DNA of 64,000 nucleotides from an uncultured Caldilineaceae bacterium. GTDB lineage: Bacteria > Chloroflexota > Anaerolineae > Caldilineales > Caldilineaceae. Location of the stretch: NCBI GenBank assembly GCA_951813625.1, contig CATOTS010000005.1, positions 62,001 through 126,000 on the forward strand, in the 5' to 3' direction. The notes under the pieces are model-generated. The model made no database searches and was not told the DNA's origin. It saw only the letters and a list, made by a program, of their open reading frames with translations. How positions within the stretch are numbered: position 1 is the stretch's first letter; every line of letters begins with the position of its first letter. This document shows, piece by piece, positions 56,658-64,000 of the stretch. A program made the position numbers and the translations under genes.

Positions 56658-58508
56658 CTACCGATTCGACACAAACACCGATTCCAAATAAACATAGTAT
56701 GCCCCCAGCTCCTCCCCGCTCTCCGTCTCGAACCAGGTCTGCAGATGCGCCGCACCCTCCGGCAACTCCAACACGAACGAAGCGCCGCCGTCCTCAGCGC
56801 CGACCGCGGCCTCGGCCTCCACGCCGGCAATGGAAATACGCGCCCGTCGCACTGGAATCGCAACGCCGCCGCCCCATCGCACCCGCTCTCTCCACGATCT
56901 CCCTCCGCCGCCCTCCTCGCCCAAATCGATGCGCAGCTCCTCCCAGCCTACCGGCTCACCGCCCTCTAGCCCCGCACCAATCGCCGCCCCCTCTTCCGCG
57001 GGCCAGCGCCGCAGCTCGATCCGGTATGCGCCCGCTTCGGCCACATCCACCTCCCAATAGCCGTTGCAGATCAAGCCCTGCCGCACCAGGCACTGGTTCC
57101 ACGCGCCTTCCAACTCTTCATTGTGCCAGTCGTAAGTGTTCAAGCGCAGCCGCCTCGCGCCCCGCCCGCCGATCCGGATCGGTATCTCCTCGCCGAACTG
57201 TTTAGACACCTTCGCCCACCACACTTCATAGGCAGCCCTCAGCTCGGCCACCTCCTCCGGGTGGGCCGCGGCCGCGTCGCGGCGCTGCTCCGGGTCCGCC
57301 TTGATCTCGTACAGCTCCGCGCCGTTAACCAGCCGCCAGCGGTCGCTCAGGACCGCGCTCCTGCGCCACTTTATCGGCTGGGGCAGACGCTGCGTGTCGG
57401 TTACGAGCGCACGATCTGGCCAGCAGACGCCGTTCCCGCCGGCTTGACTCGCTCCCCCGGACGAAACACGCGCCTCGCCAACCGCAGCCTCCATGAGCGG
57501 GACCAGGCTGCGCCCGTCGAACTCGCAACTCGCGGGCCTCTCCAGCCCGCACAGCTCGATCAACGTCGGCAGGATATCCACATTGGCCGTCACGCGCTCC
57601 ACGTCGCAGCCGCGGTCGTAGCCGCCCGACGGCCAGTGCAGGAAGAAGGGTACGCGGTGGCCGCCGTCGTACTCCGACGCCTTCTTGCCGCGCATCCCCG
57701 CATTGAAGCCGCTGACCACGTACTGTTCTTCGTCGACCTCGACGCCGCCGGCCGACCCATTGTCGGTCATGAAGATGAAGATCGTATTCTCCGCCAGCCC
57801 CATTTCCGTCAGCCGGCGCCGCAGCCCGCCGACATTCTCGTCGATGTTTGCCACCATCCCGTAGTAGTTGGCCCGCCCCCGGTGGGGCGTCAAGGGAAGA
57901 TAGGGGTCGCTATAGCGCGGCTCGACCAGGTGGGGCGAATGGGGCGCATTGGTGGGAATGTAGCAGAAGAAGGGTCGATCGCGGTTTGACTCGATAAACT
58001 TCAGCGCCTCCTGGAACCAGACATCGGTGCAGTAGCCTTCATACTTCAAGTGGCTCTCACCATTCCAGTAGCTGTCGTCGAAGTAACAGTTGCCCCAATA
58101 GTCGGGCGTCTGTCCCACGCCGCCGCCGCCGTGCACCACCACCGTCCCGAAACCGCGGTCCTGCGGACGGTAGGGCGCGTTGTCGCCCAAGTGCCACTTG
58201 CCGAAAATGCCGGTGGCATAGCCGCCGCCGCCGAAGAAGTCGGCCATGCTGACCTCGTCGGCGCGCAGCAGCGAACGCCCGCCGCTCGTCCGCCAGACGC
58301 CGGTACTGTTGGCGTAGTGGCCCGTGAGGAGCCCGGCACGCGTCGGCGCACACGTTGGTCCCGCGTGATAGTCGGTAAGCCTGACGCTGCAGGCGTGGAG
58401 CGCGTCCAGGTGCGGCGTCTTCAGGACCGGATTGCCGTGGCACGAAAGATCGCCGTAGCCCTGGTCATCCGTCAGCACAAAAACAACGTTCGGCCTGTCC
58501 CCTCCCAT
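56658..58508 (-). CDS. Long arylsulfatase, copy 2
   Basis: The 616-residue sulfatase matches copy 1 (52489-54345) along its length, with the same start pattern (DRPNVVFVLTDDQGYGD), the formylglycine motif CAPTR, GIFGKWHLGD and MTDNGSAGG. The first 350 residues are nearly the same, while the C-terminal beta domain is clearly more diverged. GTGAGGGGGGT precedes the ATG. It acts on sulfate esters of an unknown glycan or small molecule. It stands apart from the aminotransferase and deacetylase but close to PhyH copy 5. The pair most simply arose by duplication. Confidence 0.93.
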   Translation of the reverse strand: MGGDRPNVVFVLTDDQGYGDLSCHGNPVLKTPHLDALHACSVRLTDYHAGPTCAPTRAGLLTGHYANSTGVWRTSGGRSLLRADEVSMADFFGGGGYATGIFGKWHLGDNAPYRPQDRGFGTVVVHGGGGVGQTPDYWGNCYFDDSYWNGESHLKYEGYCTDVWFQEALKFIESNRDRPFFCYIPTNAPHSPHLVEPRYSDPYLPLTPHRGRANYYGMVANIDENVGGLRRRLTEMGLAENTIFIFMTDNGSAGGVEVDEEQYVVSGFNAGMRGKKASEYDGGHRVPFFLHWPSGGYDRGCDVERVTANVDILPTLIELCGLERPASCEFDGRSLVPLMEAAVGEARVSSGGASQAGGNGVCWPDRALVTDTQRLPQPIKWRRSAVLSDRWRLVNGAELYEIKADPEQRRDAAAAHPEEVAELRAAYEVWWAKVSKQFGEEIPIRIGGRGARRLRLNTYDWHNEELEGAWNQCLVRQGLICNGYWEVDVAEAGAYRIELRRWPAEEGAAIGAGLEGGEPVGWEELRIDLGEEGGGGRSWRERVRWGGGVAIPVRRARISIAGVEAEAAVGAEDGGASFVLELPEGAAHLQTWFETESGEELGAYYVYLESVFVSNR

Positions 58509-58611
58509 ACCCCCTCACGCTTTCCCGCCCACCTTCCCGACACCATCCACTAACCGTTTCTGTTTCGCATTCCCCCCACTGGCCGCTAGTCTCTGACCAC
58601 TGGCGTTCCGC

Positions 58612-58641
58612 GCTATCCGCTATCCGCTATCCACTATCCAC
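58612..58641. repeat. Short tandem repeat of GCTATCC type
   Basis: Three near-exact copies of a 7-bp unit (GCTATCC) and one variant (ACTATCC) stand before the PhyH stop. Similar CTGGCCACTGACCACTGG-type short repeats occur at about 58577-58602 and 60027-60048. They look like small intergenic repeats, not CRISPR. Confidence 0.6.
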
Positions 58642-58647
58642 TGCAGT

Positions 58648-59412
58648 TCACCACGGCCGTTCCCGCTCCTCGAAGTTCTTCTCCGCGTCCACGCCGCGCA
58701 CGAGCACCGGGTTCCAGCGGCCGCCGAGCGAGGCCAGCGAGTTCTCTTCCGCCTGCCGCACCCACGTCGGTATGTATCGCAACGTCAGACCGCAGCGCCG
58801 CCTGTCGGAGCGGTTTGGCAGGCTGCCATGGATGATCGTGCCGTCATGGATCGAGATCTGGCCGGCCCGCAGCGGCAGGTCGGCCGCAGTTGCCTCCTGC
58901 TCCGGCGTAACGCCGACCTCCTGGTTTATGCTGAGGAGGTTGCCCGCCTGCTCCGCTGTACCGTGCTCGAGAACGCCCGCAACGTGCGTGCTCGGAATGA
59001 CCTGCATGCAGCCATTTTCCACGTCGCTGTCGTCCACCGCGTACCACGCCGTGATCGCCATCGGGGGTTCCAGCCCCCAAAACGTCACGTCCTGGTGCCA
59101 GGCGACGAACGTCTCCGCATCCTTGCCCTCACCGTACTTGTTGAAAAAGTGAGTCGCCAGCAGCAGCACATTTGGGCCGATCAACGCCTCGATCGCGTCG
59201 AGGACCGTCGGATTCGTGGCAAGGTCCCAGATGAATTTCTCTTCAAAATGGTGGTCGATCAGACCGATCTGGGCCGTCTCCTTGCCCACGCGCGCCTCCA
59301 GGTCGTCGAATCGCTGCCGGTATTCGCTGACCAGCGGCTCCTCGATCACATCGATGGCGGCAATGTAGCCGTCGCGCCTGTACGCCTCAACCTGCGTCGT
59401 CGAAAGGACCAT
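58648..59412 (-). CDS. Phytanoyl-CoA dioxygenase (PhyH) family protein, copy 5
   Basis: This is a 254-residue Fe(II)/2-oxoglutarate oxygenase. The HxD pair is in AWHQDVTFWG and the distal His is in IIHGSLPNRSDRRRCG, with the 2-oxoglutarate Arg nearby. The N-terminal VEAYRRDGYIAAIDVIEE is the standard family helix. The CMQVIPSTH turn is conserved. It lies upstream of sulfatase copy 2 on the same strand, with a short repeat-bearing gap of about 140 bp between them. Substrate unknown. Confidence 0.92.
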   Translation of the reverse strand: MVLSTTQVEAYRRDGYIAAIDVIEEPLVSEYRQRFDDLEARVGKETAQIGLIDHHFEEKFIWDLATNPTVLDAIEALIGPNVLLLATHFFNKYGEGKDAETFVAWHQDVTFWGLEPPMAITAWYAVDDSDVENGCMQVIPSTHVAGVLEHGTAEQAGNLLSINQEVGVTPEQEATAADLPLRAGQISIHDGTIIHGSLPNRSDRRRCGLTLRYIPTWVRQAEENSLASLGGRWNPVLVRGVDAEKNFEERERPW

Positions 59413-59611
59413 GATCCCCTCCTTTGTCGATTCGTAGCCGTCTCCCGCTGAGAATACCGCCTACGGGCCGCGATTGCAAAGCCAAAGAACCGATCGGGCG
59501 CAGTCAGATATTGGGGTACTGATTCCCATTCCTCGGGTTGCGACCATGTCTTGGCCAGTCCACGCTCCATGCTCTGGCAACGTGCAGGAATGCGCTCTCC
59601 TGTTTCCTTTT

Positions 59612-59670
59612 GGACGGTCGGGCCTGCGGCCCTCCCTTGTGCGGGGGGACTCCCCCCGCAACGCCCCCCT
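59612..59670 (+). repeat. Solo copy of the MITE hairpin core
   Basis: This 59-bp stretch is nearly identical to the core of the three MITE copies (GGACGGTCGGGCCTGCGG at the start, the GCGGGGGGA/TCCCCCCGC hairpin, then CGCAACGCCCCCCT) but is not flanked by the MITE ends. It is followed by GACAC, as is the second solo copy. Confidence 0.85.
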
Positions 59671-59893
59671 GACACCCCTCCACACGCCGCCAGATGTGGG
59701 TTCTAATGCAGCCCTGCTCAACCGGCGACCCGTCGCCCCGCCACCGTACGTGCGCGATTCCAGAGTGTCGCCAATGCGCCGCGTGCCTAAACGGCCGTGT
59801 GTGTGCGTCGCCAGCCGTTCGCGCGTTCGACCGGCGTGCACCGCTCCCTGCAGTTCCTGCCCCCTAACCCCTGCCCCCTGTCCCCTGCAGTTC

Positions 59894-59941
59894 CGGCCCT
59901 CCCTTGTGCGGGGGGACCCCCCCCCCCCCGCAACGCCCCCC
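59894..59941 (+). repeat. Truncated solo copy of the hairpin core with expanded C tract
   Basis: The stretch lacks the first part of the core, starting at CGGCCCTCCC. After GCGGGGGGA it has a run of 13 C in place of CTCCCCCC, so the hairpin is lengthened or mis-copied. It ends with the same CGCAACGCCCCCCTGACAC as the other solo copy. Confidence 0.75.
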
Positions 59942-60218
59942 TGACACAACCCGCAGTTGACGTTCTTCGTGGAGATTCGCGCAGATTCGTGGATTAAGCC
60001 GTTGCCCTTGACGTTGAAGTTGCCGGCAACTGGCCACTGACCACTGGCCACAGCAGTTTCAGCCACCCCTGGCATGAAGTCCCCGCCAGACGGTCCCACC
60101 CCAAAAGCGGGATCCACCCGAAACGGATGCGGATGCAGCCCCGCCGTCCCATTTGTGTTAGACTGATGCGAGGAAAAATCATCCGTCGCAAGGCCGGTGT
60201 CGATCGGGAGGTGAACGC

Positions 60219-60644
60219 ATGACTGAGCGTCAACAGCCAGGTTGGGTTTCCGAGCACATTCAACGCTATCTCACATCCAACGGACAGGACGGCCACATCT
60301 GGAACGGCGTGCCGACCCTGCTGCTTACGACAACCGGGAGGCGATCGGGCGAGCCGCGCACAACACCCCTTATCTACGGCAAGAGCGGCGAGCAACCCAT
60401 CTATATTGTTGTCGCCTCGCGCGGCGGGGCGCGCCACCACCCCTCCTGGTATCTCAACCTGGTCGATACACCGGAGGTGCGCCTGCAGGTTGGCGGCGAC
60501 TGCCTTGACGCCACCGCTCGCACCGCCTCGGATGAGGAAAAGCCGGAACTGTGGAATCTGATGGCCGAGATTTGGCCGGCGTACAACGACTATCAGGCCA
60601 AGACCCAACGCATCATTCCCGTTGTAGTCCTGGAACCGGCCTGA
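60219..60644 (+). CDS. Deazaflavin (F420)-dependent nitroreductase-family protein
   Basis: The 141-residue protein has the DDN/split-beta-barrel features: LLTTTGRRSGEPRTTPL, which contacts the F420 phosphate, and YIVVASRGGARHHPSWYLNLVDTPEV. Members reduce small molecules with F420H2. The ATG is preceded by GGGAGGTGA, 5 nt upstream on ideal spacing. It may be co-transcribed with pyrK, which starts after 70 bp. F420 use is known in Chloroflexota, but whether this strain makes it cannot be seen here. Confidence 0.9.
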   Translation: MTERQQPGWVSEHIQRYLTSNGQDGHIWNGVPTLLLTTTGRRSGEPRTTPLIYGKSGEQPIYIVVASRGGARHHPSWYLNLVDTPEVRLQVGGDCLDATARTASDEEKPELWNLMAEIWPAYNDYQAKTQRIIPVVVLEPA

Positions 60645-60714
60645 CCTGCTGCTCCCGTTCGGAAATCAGCCCGTGTCCACCGACGGACCCCGCCCGCACT
60701 CGCGAGAAAACGGG

Positions 60715-61500
60715 ATGAGCGTCTCCCCAAGCGGATCGCTCCCAACCGCAACCTTCAATCTCCCCACGCCGTTCCCCGTTCGCGCGATCGAGACCGACAA
60801 CTACCGCACGAAGACATTCGTTCTCGACGCCAGCCTGGACGCCGCCCCGGGCCAGTTCATCATGGCCTGGCTCCCGCGCTTCGACGAAAAGCCGTTCTCG
60901 CTTGTGAACGCCGACCCGGTAACAATTATGGTCACCGCGGTCGGCCCCTTTACCCGCCTACTACACGAAATGAAGCCCGGTGACCGGCTCTGGGTCCGCG
61001 GCGCCTACGGCAACGGCTTCCGCCCACCGCGGCCGCGGCTGCGCGCCGCCTTCGTCGGCGGTGGATACGGCGTCGCGCCGCTCCTGTGGCTGGCCCGCTC
61101 CTGGAGGCCCCATCTGGCCGCACTCTCCGTCGTCATCGGCGCCGGCGCCGCCCGCGACCTGCTTTACGCCGAGCACTTTCTGAGTTTGCAGCAACACTAT
61201 GCGAAATCTGGCAGCGCGCTGCAGCTGCTCACAACGACCGAGGACGGCAGCGCAGGCGCCCAGGGACGCGTAACCGACCTGCTTGAAGACCGCCTGGCCG
61301 CAGGCGAATTCGACCTGGTCTGCGCCTGCGGGCCCGATGGAATGCTGGCTGCGCTCGAACAACTGGGCAGCAGATACGGCGTCTCCTGCCAGCTGTCCTG
61401 GGAGGCCTACATGCGCTGCGGCATCGGCATTTGCGGCTCATGCGAACACGAAGGCCGCGTCCTCTGCCTCGACGGCCCGGTCCTGCAAAACGGCGCGTAA
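60715..61500 (+). CDS. pyrK: Dihydroorotate dehydrogenase electron transfer subunit PyrK-like
   Basis: The 261-residue protein has an FAD-binding ferredoxin-reductase-like domain (KPFSLVNAD), the NAD-binding part (FVGGGYGVAPLLWLAR) and a C-terminal [2Fe-2S] site (MRCGIGICGSCEHEGRVLCLDGPVL, four cysteines). PyrK passes electrons from dihydroorotate dehydrogenase PyrD to NAD. The start is uncertain: ATG 60715 is chosen, while GTG 60673 would add 14 residues. No pyrD is adjacent. A different ferredoxin-NADP-type reductase with the same plan is a possible alternative. Confidence 0.85.
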   Translation: MSVSPSGSLPTATFNLPTPFPVRAIETDNYRTKTFVLDASLDAAPGQFIMAWLPRFDEKPFSLVNADPVTIMVTAVGPFTRLLHEMKPGDRLWVRGAYGNGFRPPRPRLRAAFVGGGYGVAPLLWLARSWRPHLAALSVVIGAGAARDLLYAEHFLSLQQHYAKSGSALQLLTTTEDGSAGAQGRVTDLLEDRLAAGEFDLVCACGPDGMLAALEQLGSRYGVSCQLSWEAYMRCGIGICGSCEHEGRVLCLDGPVLQNGA

Positions 61501-61986
61501 GCCGCACGCCCCGGCCGCCCACCCTACCCACGCGTTCTTTCACCACTTCGCGCTCTTCCTGCAAGAGAGTGGTTCTTCGCGTATGATGTTCTTCTGGATG
61601 GCACAGCAAAGGTCCAGCCGGGATAGGACTGCTCTTTAACAATCGAATACCCTTTCTTGTCACTTCTGGACCGGCGGGCCGCAAGGAGACGTCGCAACAC
61701 CTGCCTCGCAGTGCAATTCTCCCCCCACCAACAGTAACGGCGTAATCATGCAGGCGTTGAACGCAGGAGACGTCTTGTTTATCCACGCGCGCTCGACGCG
61801 TACCCGCGGCCGATGCCCGCTTCAACTCCGAACGAAAGTGAATGCCTTCGTACTTACGTGCAAGTGTGGTGTTATGCCGGCGAGCGCTGGAATTCGCCAC
61901 CCTCAGAAGCGCCCTGGCTCCATCTGAGACTGCTCTCTGAGCGCACGCCGGCTTGCGAATAGACACGAAAAGTGCGCAGATGTGCG

Positions 61987-62004
61987 CAAAAGTGTGCACT
62001 TTTG
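61987..62004. repeat. 18-bp palindrome (CAAAAGTG TG CACTTTTG)
   Basis: The arms CAAAAGTG and CACTTTTG are perfect, with a central TG. Short direct copies of AAAAGTG and GTGCGC lie just upstream (61968-61987). Confidence 0.85.
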
Positions 62005-62260
62005 AACGCTCTCGTCTAAATGTTGGTCTTACGGGAGGCAGCGCTGCCAAAGGGACAGGTTGGCCCGATTCGATCGACCCCGGTTCCAAGGCGCCCTTGC
62101 AGTGTACCAATGTAGTAAGGACAATTCTCAGACGAAAAACTAGGTAAGACTCGACAATTGGAGACGGATGCTTTCGAACTTGGCAAAGCACCCTGCCAGC
62201 AGCGTCTCGACTCCTACTGGCCGCTTCAGTATGCGCGCGCCCGCGCCAGGAACAACGAGA

Positions 62261-62294
62261 AAAGTGCGCAAAAGTGCGCACTTTTGTGCACTTT
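62261..62294. repeat. 34-bp near-perfect palindrome containing the same 18-bp core
   Basis: Positions mirror around 62277/62278. Every pair matches from 62261 to 62294 except one G-T pair at 62268/62287. The inner 18 bp (62269-62286) is CAAAAGTG CG CACTTTTG. It would form a strong hairpin in either strand. Confidence 0.9.
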
Positions 62295-62478
62295 CGTCGA
62301 AATTGACGCCTTCATAGAGGTCCCAGCGAAAGAGGAAGGGGCCGGCCCAAGGCAACCGACCCTACTGCTTGCGGGCACACGGAAACTGCCCAATCTGCCC
62401 GCGTATTTCCAGGAGAACTGATTGCCGCTTCCAAGCGCGCCCAGAGAAGTCAGGAACCTTGAAGCCGGAAACTGAGGT

Positions 62479-63537
62479 TTAGGCCAGGGATTTCGGAGTC
62501 AGACCAGCCGCGGCGGGCACTCCGTGGGCAGGAGTTGCGTTGCGCACTCCGTCCAGAACGGCTTCCGCTACGACTTCGGCGGCCACGGCGCCGAGAAGAC
62601 TCAGCTCGACGGCGGCCTCCAGCACGCCGGTCGCCAGCGCGAAGACGCAGTCGCCGTCGAAGAGGGTATGCGCCGGGCGGGTTGTGCGGCTGACGCCGGT
62701 CTGCGCCATCTGGGCCAGCTTGGTCACCTCGGGCTTATTCAAAGCCAGGTTGGTGGCTACGACACCGATGGTGGTATTGTCCTCCGCCGCGACAGAGTCA
62801 GCCAGTCCGGCTTCCATCGCCTGATTCGACGGCCTTGCGGCCTCCTGGCTCGCAGGCGGCCGAAACAAGAAGGTGTCGAACCGGGCAACCGCCTCGGATA
62901 AACTGTCGACCAGTTCCCCGGTCTCCGGATCGCGCGCGCCCGCCACCAGTTCGCCCCGCTTGGGGTCCACCACGTCGCCGACCGCGTTGACCGCCACCAG
63001 CGCGGCCACGATCACCCCGCCCGGCAGCGCGGCCGACGCCTGTCCCAGGCCGCCGCGGCTGGCGCAGCCCGCACCCAACAGCTTGCCGACAGTGCAGCCA
63101 ACGCCTGCGCCAACAGAGCCGCGGCTGCCGTCTTCGTGCGAGGCTGCCTCGCACGCGGCGTAAGCATTTTCGTCGGTCGGGTAAACGGTCGATCCGGCGA
63201 AACCCAGGTCATAGAGGATCGCAGCCGGAACGATCGGAACCGGCGAGGCCGGCGTCGGCCAGCCAAAGCCGCGCTCAGCCAGCCAGCGCACCACACCGTG
63301 GGCCGCTCCCAACCCGAAGGCGGAGCCGCCGCTGAGGAGGACGGCGTGGACCTGGTCCACCCGGCCCACAGGATTGAGCAGCGCCGTCTCGCGCGTGCCC
63401 GGGGCCGAGCCGCGCACGTCGACGCCGCCGCAGGCGCCCTCCGGCGCCAATACGACCGAGCAGCCGGTTCCGTGGGCGCGATCGGTCCAGTGACCGACTC
63501 GCAGGCCGGGCACGTCGGTCAGCGCACTATTCACCAT
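62479..63537 (-). CDS. P1-family peptidase (DmpA/L-aminopeptidase-like)
   Basis: The 352-residue protein has the Ntn-hydrolase self-processing site in DNTTIGVVATN, where the chain is cut to free the nucleophile; here it is Thr in place of the Ser of DmpA. VLLSGGSAFGLGAAHGVVRWL and GAGVGCTVGKLLG are family motifs. It would cleave N-terminal amino acids or small amides. It overlaps the end of sufE by 11 bp on the same strand. The substrate in this organism is unknown. Confidence 0.9.
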   Translation of the reverse strand: MVNSALTDVPGLRVGHWTDRAHGTGCSVVLAPEGACGGVDVRGSAPGTRETALLNPVGRVDQVHAVLLSGGSAFGLGAAHGVVRWLAERGFGWPTPASPVPIVPAAILYDLGFAGSTVYPTDENAYAACEAASHEDGSRGSVGAGVGCTVGKLLGAGCASRGGLGQASAALPGGVIVAALVAVNAVGDVVDPKRGELVAGARDPETGELVDSLSEAVARFDTFLFRPPASQEAARPSNQAMEAGLADSVAAEDNTTIGVVATNLALNKPEVTKLAQMAQTGVSRTTRPAHTLFDGDCVFALATGVLEAAVELSLLGAVAAEVVAEAVLDGVRNATPAHGVPAAAGLTPKSLA

Positions 63538-63994
63538 TCGCCAACTTCTCGGTAAGTTGCCGCTTGAGGTAGGCCATCAAAACGTGGAGGCCGCGCAGGC
63601 GTAGCGGGGAAATGGCCTCGTGCAGTCCAAGCAGGTAATGAATGTCGTCCGGCGTGCTCATGACGACTTCAGGCGCCGCGCGCTCGAGCCCTTCCTGCAC
63701 GATGGCAGCGTACCCGCGCACCGTCGGCGACTCCTTGGGCACGTCAATGTAGACGTCCACGCCAGCATCGACAATTTCGGCGAACACGAAGACCGGCGTC
63801 TGGCACTCGTGGACCTGCTCCATCCTGTCGCGCGCGTCGTGGAGAAAGCCGGGCAGTTCCGGCATGCTCATGGCAAATTCGAGAAGGGACTCCAGCCGCT
63901 CCCGCGGCTCCATACTGCGAAAATCTTCGATGATCGCGCGCAGTGGCGGCGGAGTCCTATCAATCTTTTCTTCCAGCGTGAGGTTGAATTCCAT
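63527..63994 (-). CDS. sufE: SufE-like sulfur acceptor
   Basis: The 155-residue protein has the SufE pattern VHECQTPVFV with the sulfur-accepting Cys at residue 64 and MPELPGFLHDARDRMEQV before it. SufE takes persulfide from cysteine desulfurase SufS and passes it to iron-sulfur assembly. The ATG at 63994 is six bases from the window end, so any upstream partner (often sufS) would lie beyond it. It overlaps the P1 peptidase gene by 11 bp. Confidence 0.93.
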   Translation of the reverse strand: MEFNLTLEEKIDRTPPPLRAIIEDFRSMEPRERLESLLEFAMSMPELPGFLHDARDRMEQVHECQTPVFVFAEIVDAGVDVYIDVPKESPTVRGYAAIVQEGLERAAPEVVMSTPDDIHYLLGLHEAISPLRLRGLHVLMAYLKRQLTEKLANGE

Positions 63995-64000
63995 ACGTTC

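Larger units (their letters stand above)
59413..60218. other. Intergenic region with two core-repeat copies
   Basis: An 806-bp gap with two copies of the MITE hairpin core (59612-59670, 59894-59941) and low-complexity CCCCTG-type runs. A minus-strand frame of 218 codons spans it but consists mostly of these repeats. No real gene is seen. The ribosome site GGGAGGTGA of the next gene is at 60202-60210. Confidence 0.65.
61501..62478. other. Intergenic region with long palindromes
   Basis: A 978-bp gap. It holds two related palindromes of CAAAAGTG-YG-CACTTTTG type (61987-62004 and within 62261-62294) and a GGCAGCGCTGCC palindrome at 62037-62048. A 350-codon minus-strand frame crosses it and the end of pyrK but has no family match. 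No real gene is seen. Confidence 0.6.

Noticed and set aside
58612..58641. Short repeat considered as a CRISPR array
   Set aside because: Units are only 7 bp with no spacers of constant length, and no cas genes are in the window.
59461..60117. Minus-strand frame of 218 codons
   Set aside because: It runs through the two core repeats and CCCCTG low-complexity sequence. Its product is repeat-derived (SPRTREGR twice) and there is no ribosome site or family match.
61229..62281. Minus-strand frame of 350 codons
   Set aside because: It is antisense to the end of pyrK and then crosses palindromes; the product is Arg/His-rich with no domain. Open length is explained by high GC.

Overview
The window is GC-rich bacterial chromosome with tightly packed genes on both strands. 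Content points to a heterotrophic Chloroflexota bacterium, probably Caldilineaceae-like. The hints are five phytanoyl-CoA-dioxygenase-family enzymes, oligopeptide-type and sugar-type ABC importers, sulfatases, an F420-type nitroreductase-fold protein, and a CcmF/CcmI pair. The lineage is inferred from gene content and was not tested by any search.

Layout. 1-7372: the end of an arsenite methyltransferase, then a minus-strand run read copA, ccmF, ccmI-like, zinc alcohol dehydrogenase, MBL-fold hydrolase. 7737-15018: a plus-strand run of a dimethylformamidase-like protein with a LamG-type domain, a PhyH dioxygenase, a PfkB kinase, an ABC substrate-binding lipoprotein and a second PhyH. 15034-22402: a minus-strand oligopeptide-type ABC operon whose substrate-binding gene carries a frameshift, ending in a third PhyH. 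22641-27395: two plus-strand permeases, an amidohydrolase, a Rieske ferredoxin and a double-SIS protein. 27814-39022: mostly housekeeping genes (tRNA-Leu, mltG, rmd, gmd, DUF4062, Nudix, pheT, rnz, a phosphodiesterase and a LysM lipoprotein). 39035-48020: a minus-strand run of sugar ABC importer, Gfo/Idh oxidoreductase, P450, PhyH and aldehyde dehydrogenase. 48367-60200: an accessory region with four glycan-type genes, a second copy of a long sulfatase, an unknown protein, a fifth PhyH, a decayed IS5-type transposase and several repeats. 60219-64000: an F420-type oxidoreductase, pyrK, a palindrome-bearing intergenic stretch, a P1 peptidase and sufE.

Mobile DNA. Three non-coding elements of 286-310 bp share 14-bp inverted ends starting GTAAC and are flanked by 8-bp direct repeats matching 8/8, 7/8 and 6/8. 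They behave as MITEs, most simply of an IS66-like transposase. Two copies in the same orientation bracket the 5.9-kb sulfatase/deacetylase/aminotransferase/sulfatase block. The GC-rich hairpin core of the element also occurs twice by itself near 59.6-59.9 kb.

How the genes may work together. The accessory loci look like uptake-and-oxidation modules. An ABC importer brings in a peptide-, amide- or sugar-like solute. Fe(II)/2-oxoglutarate dioxygenases, a P450, dehydrogenases and hydrolases then open it. The sulfatase, deacetylase and aminotransferase block suggests processing of sulfated, N-acetylated glycans. Substrates cannot be read from sequence and remain inference.
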